From: Vicinamibacterales bacterium
Lineage (GTDB): Bacteria; Acidobacteriota; Vicinamibacteria; Vicinamibacterales; 2-12-FULL-66-21
Assembly: GCA_035699745.1 (NCBI GenBank)
Contig: DASSPH010000046.1
Coordinates: forward strand, 1 to 64,000
DNA: 64,000 nt
Direction: 5' to 3'
Positions 54,016-62,485 of this stretch are shown in pieces (position 1 is the first letter of the stretch; each line of letters opens with the position of its first letter). The notes beneath the pieces were generated by a model, which saw only the letters and a list, made by a program, of their open reading frames with translations, was not told the DNA's origin and did no database searches. The translations under genes were made by a program, and so were the position numbers.

Positions 54016-55037
54016 AGCAGGACAAGGCACCCGACGGCGACTACCTGTGGGACGGCTCGGGCGAGCCCGATCCCGGGGTCGTCCGCCTCGAGCAGCTGCT
54101 CGCCCGCTATCGCCATCGCGGCACGCCACCGTCCCTGCCGCGCCGCGAAACGTCGCCGCGACGGTTCGCCGCGCAGGCCGCGCTGCAGATCCTCGTCACG
54201 GCCGCGTCGCTGCTGCTGGTCGCCGCCGCCGCGTGGTTTGCGCACGCGGTCCGGCCGGCCGGCTGGACGGTGCAGTCGCTCGCCGGCGCGCCGACGGTCG
54301 CCGGTGCGCCGATCGACGGTCCCGCGCGTCTGCCGGTCGGTGAAACGATGATCACCGATGCCGCGTCGCGGGCCCGGATGGACGTGGGATCGATCGGGGT
54401 GGTGGACGTCGAACCGAACAGCCGCGTCCGGCTGCTCGCGTCGCGGCTCGGACAGCACCGGATGGCGCTGGATCGCGGGCGGATCCGCGCCCTCATCTGG
54501 GCGCCGCCGCGCCTGTTCTTCGTCAACACGCCGTCGTCCACGGCGATCGATCTCGGCTGCGCCTACACGCTCGACGTGGACGATCGCGGCTGGGGGCACC
54601 TGGTGGTGGAGAGCGGCTGGGTCGCGTTCCAGCACGGCGGACGGGAGTCGTTCATCCCGCAGGGGGCCATCTGCGCGACGCGCCCCGGCGTCGGTCCGGG
54701 GACGCCGTGCTACGCCGACGCCGCGCCGGCGATCCCCGAAGCGCTTACGATTCTCGATTTCGCGCCGACACAGGACGTAAGGCGCGAGGCCGCGCTCCGG
54801 ACGGTGCTGACGCTCGCGCGCCGCAAAGATGCGCTGACGCTGTGGCATCTGCTGTCCCGAGGCACGCCCGCGGAGCGGGCGCAGGTGTACGACCGGCTGG
54901 CATCGCTCGTGCCTCCACCTGACGGAGTCACCCGGGAGGCGGTGCTCGGCGGCAAGCGCCGCGCGCTCGACGCGTGGTGGGACGCGCTGGGCCTCGACAG
55001 CGTCACCTGGTGGCGCATTTGGAAACGCACATGGTGA
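54012..55037 (+). CDS. FecR-domain membrane protein
   Basis: A 341-residue protein. A hydrophobic segment near 57-80 (LQILVTAASLLLVAAAAWFA) separates a short cytoplasmic end from a periplasmic FecR-like domain (about 95-230, LPVGETMITDAASRARMDVG, LGCAYTLDVDDRGWG). A helical C-terminus follows. FecR proteins relay outer-membrane receptor signals to ECF sigma factors, but no TonB receptor is adjacent. The start overlaps the sigma stop and the end overlaps the next gene by seven bases. Confidence 0.85.
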   Translation: MKQDKAPDGDYLWDGSGEPDPGVVRLEQLLARYRHRGTPPSLPRRETSPRRFAAQAALQILVTAASLLLVAAAAWFAHAVRPAGWTVQSLAGAPTVAGAPIDGPARLPVGETMITDAASRARMDVGSIGVVDVEPNSRVRLLASRLGQHRMALDRGRIRALIWAPPRLFFVNTPSSTAIDLGCAYTLDVDDRGWGHLVVESGWVAFQHGGRESFIPQGAICATRPGVGPGTPCYADAAPAIPEALTILDFAPTQDVRREAALRTVLTLARRKDALTLWHLLSRGTPAERAQVYDRLASLVPPPDGVTREAVLGGKRRALDAWWDALGLDSVTWWRIWKRTW

Positions 55038-55492
55038 GATTCGCTCGATTCGCCCGCTGGGGGCTGCTGCTGTTCCTGGTCCTGTTCATCGGGGCGCAGG
55101 CCTTTCGCCCCGATCGCACCAACCCGCCCTCGACGCCGGGGGGGTCGCTGGTTGCGCATGCGACGCCGGAAGTGGCGGCGATCCTCGATCGGGCCTGCCG
55201 CGACTGTCACTCGAACGACACGCGGTGGCCGTGGTACACCAACGTCTCGCCGACGTCGTGGCTGGTCGCCAACCACGTGAGCCACGGCCGCGAGCACTTC
55301 AACTACTCGGAGTGGACGGCGATCGACGAAGACGACCAGGACTCGCTGCTCGGCGGCATGTGCAGCCTCGCCGAGCGCGGCCGGATGCCGCTGCCGTCGT
55401 ACCTCATCGTTCACCGCGAGGCCAGGCTGTCGCCGGCCGACGTCAAGACCCTCTGCGCGTGGACGGAGAAGATGCGGGATATGCTTCAATGA
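55031..55492 (+). CDS. Haem-binding domain protein, single CxxCH
   Basis: A 153-residue membrane-anchored protein: an N-terminal helix (10-25), then a c-type haem site C56-R-D-C59-H60 followed by conserved Trp/Tyr (TRWPWYTNVSPTSWLV). Such small haem_bd-family proteins are often found near di-haem oxidases and may carry electrons at the periplasmic face. The gene lies between a FecR protein and a RidA-type protein, without a partner oxidase in this window. Confidence 0.87.
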   Translation: MVRFARFARWGLLLFLVLFIGAQAFRPDRTNPPSTPGGSLVAHATPEVAAILDRACRDCHSNDTRWPWYTNVSPTSWLVANHVSHGREHFNYSEWTAIDEDDQDSLLGGMCSLAERGRMPLPSYLIVHREARLSPADVKTLCAWTEKMRDMLQ

Positions 55493-55495
55493 GCC

Positions 55496-56533
55496 ATGTC
55501 CCACATCGTCTTCGTGCCGGCGACGGCGGCCGCTGACACCGGCGCGGACGTCGCCCGCCAGGCGACGCTGGCGCTGGCGCGCGTGGACGAGCGGCTGCGC
55601 GCCGAACGCTCGTCGCTGGCCGACGCCGCCGCCATCACCGTCTACCTGAAGCGCGCGGCCGATTTCGCGGCGATGAACGACGCGTACCGGCAGGCGTTCA
55701 CCGCGACACCGCCTACGCGCACGACCGTCGTCACCGAGCCGCTCACCGCGGGCGCGCTGGTCGAGATCTCGGCGATCGCCGCCCGCACGGGCGCGGATCG
55801 CCGCAGCGTTCATCCGGCGTCGTGGATGGCGTCGCCCAACCCGTATTCCTACGCGATCCGAACCGGCGACACGCTGTTCCTGTCGGGCCTGATTGCGCGC
55901 AACGGCACCGACAACTCGGTGGTGAACGGCGACGTGGCCGCACAGACCCGCGCCGTCATGGAGAACGCGCGCGCGCTGCTCGAGGCCGCGGGTCTCGGCT
56001 TCGGGCACCTCGTGAGCGCCCGCGCCTTCCTTCCCGATCTGCAGGACTTCGCAGAGTTCAACCGCGTCTACCGCGAGTACGTCGGGGCTCACCGTCCGGC
56101 GCGCGCGACGGTTGGCGCGGCGTTGACGGGCAGCGCCTACAAAGTGGAAGTGACGTTCGTCGCGTCGGCGGCGCCCAGGCAGGCGATTGAGATCGCGCCC
56201 GAGCCGAACCCGAACCTGAGCACGGCGGTCAAGGCCGGCGCGAGTCTGTACATCTCCGGCCTGCTTGCCGACGCCGCCGCCATCCAGGCCGGCCCGGCCG
56301 CCGAGACGCGCGACATCGTCGGCAAGATCCACGCGATTGTGTCGAAAGCCGGGCTGTCGAAGACCGACGTGCGCGACCTCCTCGTTTACGTGACCGACGA
56401 CGAGGCGGGGAAGGCGGCACTGGCGGAGTGCCGCGCGGCGTTCGGCACCTCGGTGGCGGCGAGCCCGGTGCGGGCCGGTCTGGCGCTGCCTGGCGCGCGC
56501 GTGGAGATCATGTCGTACGCGGAGCGGGGATGA
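55496..56533 (+). CDS. Triple RidA/YjgF-domain protein
   Basis: A 345-residue protein made of three RidA-like units in tandem (about 1-98, 105-230 and 238-340). Each ends with a P-x-R type site (PPTRTT, RPARAT, SPVRAG), the position of the Arg that binds the carboxylate of the imine substrate in RidA. The second unit is the most complete (YAIRTGDTLFLSGLIARNGT, ARATVGAALTGSAYKVEV). RidA proteins destroy reactive enamines/imines from PLP enzymes. One long polypeptide would build a pseudo-trimer from a single chain. Confidence 0.8.
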   Translation: MSHIVFVPATAAADTGADVARQATLALARVDERLRAERSSLADAAAITVYLKRAADFAAMNDAYRQAFTATPPTRTTVVTEPLTAGALVEISAIAARTGADRRSVHPASWMASPNPYSYAIRTGDTLFLSGLIARNGTDNSVVNGDVAAQTRAVMENARALLEAAGLGFGHLVSARAFLPDLQDFAEFNRVYREYVGAHRPARATVGAALTGSAYKVEVTFVASAAPRQAIEIAPEPNPNLSTAVKAGASLYISGLLADAAAIQAGPAAETRDIVGKIHAIVSKAGLSKTDVRDLLVYVTDDEAGKAALAECRAAFGTSVAASPVRAGLALPGARVEIMSYAERG

Positions 56534-57480
56534 CGCCGCTGCGGATCGGCATCTCGTCCTGCCTGCTGGGCGACGAGGTCCGGTTCGACGGGGGGCACAA
56601 GCGGGACCCGTTTCTCACCGAGACGCTGGGGCCCTTCGTCGAGTGGGTCCGGGTCTGTCCGGAAGTCGAAGTCGGCATGGGGGTGCCGCGCGAGACGCTG
56701 AGGCTCGTCAAGGTCGGCGGCGACACGCGCATGATCACCACGCGTACCGGCATCGATCACACCGATGAGATGCGCGCCTTCGCCGCGCGGCGGGCCAGGG
56801 AGCTGGCGGCGCTCGGGCTGCGCGGCTATGTCCTGAAGAAGGACTCGCCGAGCTGCGGCATGACGCGCGTGAAGGTGTACGACGCGGAGGCGAAGGCGCC
56901 GGTGCGCGACGGCGTCGGCATCTACGCCGCCGTCCTTGCCGCCGCCTTTCCGGCGCTGCCGATCGAGGAGGAAGGACGGCTGCAGGACCCGGTGCTGCGC
57001 GAGAACTTCATCGAGCGCGTGTTCGCCTGCGATCGGCTGCGCACGCTGTTCGACGGGCGATGGACGCTGAGCGATCTGATCGGGTTCCACACCGCGCACA
57101 AGATGGCGCTGCTCGCGCACTCGACCTCCGCCTATCACGAGCTCGGCCGCCTGGTCGCCGCCGCCAAGGGTGTCCCGCGGGGCGAGCTGCGCCGGCGCTA
57201 CGAAGCGCTGTTCATGAAGACGCTCGCGCGCCCGGCAACGCCGGCGCGGCACACCAACGTGCTCAGGCACATGGCGGGGCACTTGAAGAAGCTCCTCGAC
57301 GACGGATCGCGGCGCGAGCTCGGCGAATGCATCGAGGAGTACCGCCGCGAGCTGGTCCCTTTGATCGTGCCGCTCACGCTGCTGCGCCATCACGTCCGCG
57401 CCCACGGCGTGGCGTACCTGGCGGGGCAGACGTACCTGGAGCCGCATCCGCGCGAGTTGATGCTGCGCAATCATGTCTGA
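56530..57480 (+). CDS. DUF523/DUF1722 (YbgA-type) fusion protein
   Basis: A 316-residue protein. Residues 1-145 form the DUF523 domain with conserved cysteines (SSCLLGDEVRFDGGHKRD, VCPEVEVGMGVPR, KKDSPSCGM). Residues 185-305 form the DUF1722 domain (DRLRTLFDGRWTLSDLIGFH, RHTNVLRHMAGHLKKLLD). Fused proteins of this type occur in many bacteria and have been linked to DNA repair or stress only by context. ATG 56530 overlaps the previous stop by four bases. Confidence 0.9.
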   Translation: MTPLRIGISSCLLGDEVRFDGGHKRDPFLTETLGPFVEWVRVCPEVEVGMGVPRETLRLVKVGGDTRMITTRTGIDHTDEMRAFAARRARELAALGLRGYVLKKDSPSCGMTRVKVYDAEAKAPVRDGVGIYAAVLAAAFPALPIEEEGRLQDPVLRENFIERVFACDRLRTLFDGRWTLSDLIGFHTAHKMALLAHSTSAYHELGRLVAAAKGVPRGELRRRYEALFMKTLARPATPARHTNVLRHMAGHLKKLLDDGSRRELGECIEEYRRELVPLIVPLTLLRHHVRAHGVAYLAGQTYLEPHPRELMLRNHV

Positions 57481-58333
57481 CGGCCTCGATCCGCCGCCGC
57501 CGGAAGGGCTCACGCCGACGCGCGACCTCGACGTCACACGCGTGGGCCCCGGCGGCGCCATTCGTACGCGCGATCGCGTGGCGGCGGAGGAGCCGCTCGA
57601 CGTCCGTCTCCACGGCCGCTCGTTTGCCGTGATCATGCGGACTCCCGGCGAGGATCGCGCCCTCGCGGCGGGATTCCTGCTGTCCGAGCGCATCATCCGG
57701 TCGGCCGCCGACATCGGCGCCATCGAGCACTGTCGCCATCCCGATCAGACGCGCGCGCATCACGTGGTGGACGTGTTCCTGGTCGGCGACGCGGCGTCGC
57801 GCGTGCCGGCGCTGCTGGAACGCCGGCGGCAGGTGATCGCCAACAGCTCGTGCGGCGTCTGCGGCCGCGCCACGATCGACGAACTCGCCGCCGACGTCGC
57901 CCCGTTGACATCGATGCACGCGATGCCCCTCGGCACCCTCCGCGAGCTGCCGCACCGGTTGCGGGAGTCGCAGACGCGGTTCGACGAAACCGGAGGACTC
58001 CATGGAGCGGCGATCTTCGCGCGCGACGGCGCGTTGCTGGGTTCGGCCGAAGACGTCGGCCGGCACAACGCCGTCGACAAGGCGATCGGCGCCTTCCTGC
58101 TGAGCGAGAATCCGCCGCAGGCTCCGTTCGGCGCGCTCATGGTCAGCGGCCGCGTGTCCTTCGAGATCGTGCAGAAGGCATGGCTCGCCGGGATCGAGAT
58201 CGTCGCGGCAGTGTCGGCGCCCACGAGCCTCGCAATCGAGCTGGCGGACGCCGCCGGCATCACGCTGCTCGGCTTCGTGCGGGACGCCAGCCTCAACATC
58301 TACACGCATACGGCTCGGATCGCCGGTGTGTAG
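57473..58333 (+). CDS. fdhD: FdhD sulfurtransferase (formate dehydrogenase accessory)
   Basis: A 286-residue FdhD-family protein with the CGVCG motif (Cys127 and Cys130) that takes sulfur from IscS and passes it to molybdenum cofactor of formate dehydrogenase. Other blocks include GEDRALAAGFLLSERI and AEDVGRHNAVDKAIG. It overlaps the previous gene by eight bases. No formate dehydrogenase or molybdopterin genes lie in this window, so the client enzyme must be elsewhere. Confidence 0.94.
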   Translation: MSDGLDPPPPEGLTPTRDLDVTRVGPGGAIRTRDRVAAEEPLDVRLHGRSFAVIMRTPGEDRALAAGFLLSERIIRSAADIGAIEHCRHPDQTRAHHVVDVFLVGDAASRVPALLERRRQVIANSSCGVCGRATIDELAADVAPLTSMHAMPLGTLRELPHRLRESQTRFDETGGLHGAAIFARDGALLGSAEDVGRHNAVDKAIGAFLLSENPPQAPFGALMVSGRVSFEIVQKAWLAGIEIVAAVSAPTSLAIELADAAGITLLGFVRDASLNIYTHTARIAGV

Positions 58334-58371
58334 CGCGCTACTCAATTTGCCGGCGTGAGCCGGTCGAGCTT

Positions 58372-58386
58372 GCCCACAATGTGGGC
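58372..58386. other. Small perfect hairpin GCCCAC-AAT-GTGGGC
   Basis: A six-base stem with a three-base loop lies in the 139-base gap between fdhD and the penicillin-binding protein gene. No T tract follows. It could be a weak terminator or a protein site. Confidence 0.25.
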
Positions 58387-58472
58387 CCGGCGCCATTCGA
58401 GGCGACCCAACCGCCCGGATCCGGGGCGCCGATCGTGGCACTGGCGTTGCGCTTTGGTCTCCGGAGCGCAGC

Positions 58473-60692
58473 GTGCGGCGAACGATCTTCATCGGAACCG
58501 TGGTCCTGATCTCGGCCGCCTTGTGGGCGGCGGCGGCCGTCGGGCTGCGGACCGCATGGGCGGTGGCCGGCGAGCTCGCGCATGCCGACTCGCTCGCCGA
58601 GATTGGATCGCACCCGCAGACCACCATCGTCTACGACCGGCATCAGCGTCCGGCCTTCAGGTTCTTCTTCGAACAGCGCATCGACGTGCCGCTCGATCGC
58701 GTCTCGCCGCACATGGTCCACGCGCTGCTCGCGGTCGAGGATCGCCGCTTCTTTTCGCATCACGGCCTGGACCCCCTCCGCATCGTCAAGGCGGCGTACC
58801 GCAACTGGCGCCGCGGGAGGATCGTCGAGGGAGGCAGCACCATCACGCAGCAGCTCGCGCGTCTCGAGCAGCTGTCGCCCGAGCGGACGCTGTCGCGCAA
58901 GCTGCGCGAGGCGGCCATTGCGGTGCGGCTCGAGGAGCGCTATTCGAAGCAGCAGATCCTCCGGGCGTATCTGAACGCGGTGTATTTCGGCGACGGCTAT
59001 TACGGCGTCGAGGCCGCCTCGCGCGGATATTTCGGCAAGCCCGCCGCCGAGCTGCTTCCGCACGAAGGCGCGATGCTGGCAGCGCTGGTGCGATCGCCGA
59101 GCGGCTACTCGCCGACCGCGGCGCCGCAGCGCGCCCTGGCGCGGCGCAATCTCGTGCTGCGGCTGATGCAGAAGACCGGGCGCTTGTCAGAGGCGCAGTA
59201 CCGGGAAGCGGTGGCCATGCCGCTCCCGGCCTCCGCCGGTCCGGCGGCGCTCCACGCGCACACGTCGTGCGGCGGCTATTTCCAGGAGGAGGTGCGACGG
59301 CAGCTGGTGGCGCGGCTCGGCGTGCAGCAGGTGATGAAAGGGGGCCTGCGCGTCCACACGGGATACGACCCGGCGATGCAGTGCGCGGCGGAAGAGACGA
59401 TTACCCGGCGCGTCACCCAGATCGCCAGGACGCGGAAGTCCGCGCGCGATCTGCAGGGCAGCCTGGTCGCGCTCGATCCGATGTCCGGCGAGGTGCGCGC
59501 GCTCGTCGGCGGACGCGACTTCGCCGCCAGCAGCTACATCCGAGCCACCCAGGCTCGGCGCCAGCCCGGATCGGCCTTCAAGCCGATCATCTTCGCCGCC
59601 GCGCTGGAGCGGGGAATGGCGCCAGGATCGATGCTGCATCACCTCGACGAGCCGATCATGACCGAGCAGGGGCCGTGGCTGCCCGGCGGCGAACACGAGG
59701 CCTCGGAGTACACGCTGCGCGCCGCGCTCAAGATGTCGAGCAACCGCGCCGCCGCGCAGCTGCTGCAGCAGGTGGGCTACAGCCAGGCGACCTACTACGC
59801 GCAGCGGCTGGGGATCGAGTCGCAGCTCCCGTCCGTCGCGTCCCTCGCGCTCGGCACCGGCGGCGTCACGCTGCTGGAGCTGACGGCTGCCTACGGCGTC
59901 TTCGCCAACCGCGGAGCCGCCGTCGCGCCGCATCTCATCGTCCGCGTGGAGGACGGCAACGGTCGGACGATCTACTCGGAACCGCCGACGGTGCGCCAGG
60001 CGGTGACGCCGGCGACGGCGTACCTGATGAGCAGCATGCTGGCAGACGTGATCGCCTCGGGGACCGCGGCCGGCGCGCGTTCGGCCGGGTTCAAGCTGCC
60101 GGCGGCGGGGAAGACAGGGACGACGGACAACTACGCCGACGCGTGGTTCGTGGGCTACACGCCGCATCTGGTGACCGGCGTCTGGTTCGGCCTCGACACC
60201 CCCGGGCCGATCATGAGCCGCGGGTTCGCGTCCGTCATTGCCGTTCCGGCATGGGCGGAGTTCATGGCGAAGGCGACCGCCGGCGATCGGCCGGACTGGT
60301 TCACGCCGCCGGCGGATGTCGAGAAGGTGACGATTTGCCGGCTGAGCGGACAGCGTGCGACCGAAGCATGCCGCCACGGCTGGTTCGACACTGGGTATGT
60401 GATGGCTGGGCTGCCGGCGCTGCCGGGCGCTTCCACTCCGGCCGGGAGCAGCAGGCCCACGGCGAAGCCCCCCTCCAACGTCTACGACGACTATTTTCCC
60501 TACGGCACGGCGCCAACGGGGCCATGCGGCCTGCACGCAATGCCGGCGGTTCCCGGCTTCAGCGGCACTGCCGAGTCGGTCAGCACGGGCGCTGCGGCGG
60601 TGAGCGCGTCCCATACGGGATCGGCGATGACGGGCGCGCGCCTGCAGAAGGTGGTTGGCGGGGACGGACGGGCGGTCTGGGTCATCCGATAA
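58473..60692 (+). CDS. Class A penicillin-binding protein (PBP1-type)
   Basis: A 739-residue bifunctional cell-wall enzyme with an N-terminal membrane helix (8-30). The GT51 transglycosylase has the catalytic Glu in VEDRRFFSHHG (89-98) and GGSTITQQLAR at 120-130. The transpeptidase has S367-x-x-K370 in GSAFKP, S422-S423-N424 and KTGT near 545. It polymerises and crosslinks peptidoglycan. GTG is the start; no better start was seen. The last 100 residues are Gly/Ser/Ala-rich with a possible Cys pair and no family domain. Its end overlaps the convergent AraC gene by 11 bases. Confidence 0.93.
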   Translation: MRRTIFIGTVVLISAALWAAAAVGLRTAWAVAGELAHADSLAEIGSHPQTTIVYDRHQRPAFRFFFEQRIDVPLDRVSPHMVHALLAVEDRRFFSHHGLDPLRIVKAAYRNWRRGRIVEGGSTITQQLARLEQLSPERTLSRKLREAAIAVRLEERYSKQQILRAYLNAVYFGDGYYGVEAASRGYFGKPAAELLPHEGAMLAALVRSPSGYSPTAAPQRALARRNLVLRLMQKTGRLSEAQYREAVAMPLPASAGPAALHAHTSCGGYFQEEVRRQLVARLGVQQVMKGGLRVHTGYDPAMQCAAEETITRRVTQIARTRKSARDLQGSLVALDPMSGEVRALVGGRDFAASSYIRATQARRQPGSAFKPIIFAAALERGMAPGSMLHHLDEPIMTEQGPWLPGGEHEASEYTLRAALKMSSNRAAAQLLQQVGYSQATYYAQRLGIESQLPSVASLALGTGGVTLLELTAAYGVFANRGAAVAPHLIVRVEDGNGRTIYSEPPTVRQAVTPATAYLMSSMLADVIASGTAAGARSAGFKLPAAGKTGTTDNYADAWFVGYTPHLVTGVWFGLDTPGPIMSRGFASVIAVPAWAEFMAKATAGDRPDWFTPPADVEKVTICRLSGQRATEACRHGWFDTGYVMAGLPALPGASTPAGSSRPTAKPPSNVYDDYFPYGTAPTGPCGLHAMPAVPGFSGTAESVSTGAAAVSASHTGSAMTGARLQKVVGGDGRAVWVIR

Positions 60693-61107
60693 AGACGAAG
60701 CCCGGCTCGCGCGGGCGGCGTTGTCGCGGGCGTTTGACTGGCGGCGCGTCGGCGCACGGGTCTTCGTGCGGCAGCGTCGTGGTCAGGCCGTTCTCGTGCA
60801 GCGACGACGGCGCCACGCCGTGATAGCGCTCGAAGTCACGCGCGAAATGACGCGGGTCGGCGTAGCCGACCCGCGCCATGGCTTCTCCGACGGTCAGGAA
60901 CGTGCGTTCGATCAGCAGCCGCGCCCGCCGCATCCGGAGCCGCTGCAGGTATTCCACCGGCCCGCATCCCGTCTGCACGCTGAACAGATCGCGGAACCGC
61001 GACGGCGAGAGGTTCACCCGCCCGGCCAGCTCGGCGACGGTGAGCGGCTCCGCGAGATGCCGCTGCATGTAATCCATCGTCCACGTGATCCGCCAGTCGG
61101 TTGCCAT
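60682..61107 (-). CDS. AraC-family transcriptional regulator (DNA-binding domain only)
   Basis: A 141-residue protein with the two AraC helix-turn-helix units at about 10-105 (MQRHLAEPLTVAELAGRVNL, FRDLFSVQTGCGPVEYLQRL, VGYADPRHFARDFERYHGV). It has no N-terminal ligand domain. The tail is basic with KRPRQRRPREPGF. A double dyad lies 30-70 bases upstream of its start and may be its own operator. Its target genes cannot be told. Confidence 0.88.
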   Translation of the reverse strand: MATDWRITWTMDYMQRHLAEPLTVAELAGRVNLSPSRFRDLFSVQTGCGPVEYLQRLRMRRARLLIERTFLTVGEAMARVGYADPRHFARDFERYHGVAPSSLHENGLTTTLPHEDPCADAPPVKRPRQRRPREPGFVFIG

Positions 61108-61137
61108 GGGGCCCGATCCTTCAAGGCCGGGGCCATT

Positions 61138-61178
61138 ATGCTTGAGCGGTCAAGTATAATGCTTAATCGCTCAAGCAT
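61138..61178. promoter_or_regulatory. Double-dyad operator between AraC-type and zinc-ribbon genes
   Basis: Eleven-base arms ATGCTTGAGCG (61138-61148) and CGCTCAAGCAT (61168-61178) form a perfect inverted repeat. Inside it are two CTTGA-type sites, CTTGA-GCGG-TCAAG (61141-61154) and CTTAA-TCGC-TCAAG (61162-61175), set 21 bases apart. A TATAAT (61155-61160) lies between them. This is a strong candidate binding region for a dimeric repressor; the AraC-type protein next door is only one option. Confidence 0.6.
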
Positions 61179-61270
61179 GCGATCGGGAGGCGTGTACATT
61201 GGCCCCTTTGCCCGGGATCCGCGACGCGCCGCCGGCGGCCAACGGCCGGGCTGGCCGCATGCGCGGGGGT

Positions 61271-61609
61271 ATGGGAGACTTTTACGCACCCATGGACGGC
61301 GCGCGTAGCAAGCGTGAACGCGTGCTCCTCGACGTGACCCGGCGCTGTCTGGTCTGCGACTTCGAGGAGCGCGTGACCGAGCCCGAAGAGACCGACGTGC
61401 TCGGCCCCTTGTGCAGCCGCTGCCACGCGCCCAGCGAGCGCATCGGCGTCCTCGCCCGCCGCGTCGAATCCATCGCCCGCAACCCGCACGCCGCCGCCCT
61501 CGGCCGTCTTGGCGGCCTGCGCGGCGGCCTCGCCCGCGCCGCCGCCCTCAGTCCGCGCCGCCGCCGCGAAATCGCCCGCGCCGCCGCCCGCGCCCGCTGG
61601 CGCAAATAA
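61271..61609 (+). CDS. Zinc-ribbon protein with Ala/Arg-rich C-terminus
   Basis: A 112-residue protein. Cys26, Cys29, Cys48 and Cys51 form a CxxC...CxxC ribbon (CLVCDFEERV, LCSRCHAP). A helical, very basic C-terminal half follows (GRLGGLRGGLARAAALSPRR), which could bind nucleic acid. ATG 61271 with GGGGG upstream is chosen; ATG 61292 or 61259 are alternatives. Function unknown. It lies just upstream of, and convergent with, the nei-lhr gene pair. Confidence 0.6.
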   Translation: MGDFYAPMDGARSKRERVLLDVTRRCLVCDFEERVTEPEETDVLGPLCSRCHAPSERIGVLARRVESIARNPHAAALGRLGGLRGGLARAAALSPRRRREIARAAARARWRK

Positions 61610-61642
61610 CCGGCAACCGGCAACCGGCAACTGGCAACCGGC
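61608..61642. repeat. Tandem heptad repeat AACCGGC (5 units)
   Basis: Five 7-base units in tandem, four AACCGGC and one AACTGGC, starting at the stop codon of the zinc-ribbon gene, in the gap before the convergent nei gene. The third copy of the heptad family seen in this window. Confidence 0.65.
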
Positions 61643-61657
61643 AGCTTCCAGCTGCAG

Positions 61658-62485
61658 CTACGTGTGCTGGCAGCGCGGACACCAATATGTCAGCCGCGCA
61701 TGCGGACCCTGGGCACCAACGGCGATCGGCGTCCCGCACTTCCGGCAGGGCTTGCCCGCACGGCCGTACACATACAGGCGTTCCGCCGGATCCGCCCGGC
61801 CCGTCGTCCGCCGATAGCCGCGGTAGGTCACGATCGCCGCCGCCGGATCGATCACGTTGGCCTGCAGGTGCTTGCGTGCCGTCGTCAGGATCGCCGTCAG
61901 CCGCTCGTCATCCAGCTCCGCGACCGGCGTGAGCGGGTCGACTCCGCACAGGAACAGCACCTCGGACTTGTAGACGTTCCCCGCGCCGGCGACGATGCGC
62001 TGGTTGAGGAGCGCGTCGGCGATGGCGAGCGCGGGACGTTCGCGGAAGCGGCGCAGTGCGTCGGCCGTGTCGAACGCGCCGCCGAGCAGGTCCGGGCCCA
62101 TCTGCCGCAGATCGTCCTGGCGCGCCAGCGCGCGCGCGTCCAGGAATTCCGCGACCGGAACGTTGAACCCCACCGCTTCGAATGCCGACGTCGCCACGAC
62201 GATGCGCATGTCGCGGCGCGGCCGGCGCCAGCGTTCGCCCGGACGATAGATGTGCCAGCTGCCGTTCATCCGCATGTGGGTGCGGAGGACCAGGTCCCCC
62301 GTGAAGCGCATCAGCACGTGCTTGCCTGCGGCCGCGACCCCTTCGACGCGGCGGCCGGTGATTGGCGCATCGTCGTGAACGCGCGTGAGCGCGGGGAGGA
62401 CGGACTCGAACCGGACGACTTCGTGGCCCGCGAGCGCGCGGTGCAGCGTGCGCGCGGCGCGGAATATCGTGTCCCCTTCAGGCAC
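61658..62485 (-). CDS. nei: Endonuclease VIII-type DNA glycosylase (Nei)
   Basis: A 275-residue base-excision enzyme. After the initiator comes Pro2-Glu3-Gly-Asp-Thr, where Pro2 is the Schiff-base nucleophile and Glu3 the general acid. The helix-two-turn-helix is near 150-200 (GGAFDTADALRRF, IADALLNQRIVAGAGNVYKS). The C-terminal zinc finger is C-R-K-C...C-P-R-C. It removes oxidised pyrimidines and cuts the strand. GTG 62485 overlaps the helicase stop by eight bases, so the two repair genes are coupled. Confidence 0.93.
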   Translation of the reverse strand: MPEGDTIFRAARTLHRALAGHEVVRFESVLPALTRVHDDAPITGRRVEGVAAAGKHVLMRFTGDLVLRTHMRMNGSWHIYRPGERWRRPRRDMRIVVATSAFEAVGFNVPVAEFLDARALARQDDLRQMGPDLLGGAFDTADALRRFRERPALAIADALLNQRIVAGAGNVYKSEVLFLCGVDPLTPVAELDDERLTAILTTARKHLQANVIDPAAAIVTYRGYRRTTGRADPAERLYVYGRAGKPCRKCGTPIAVGAQGPHARLTYWCPRCQHT

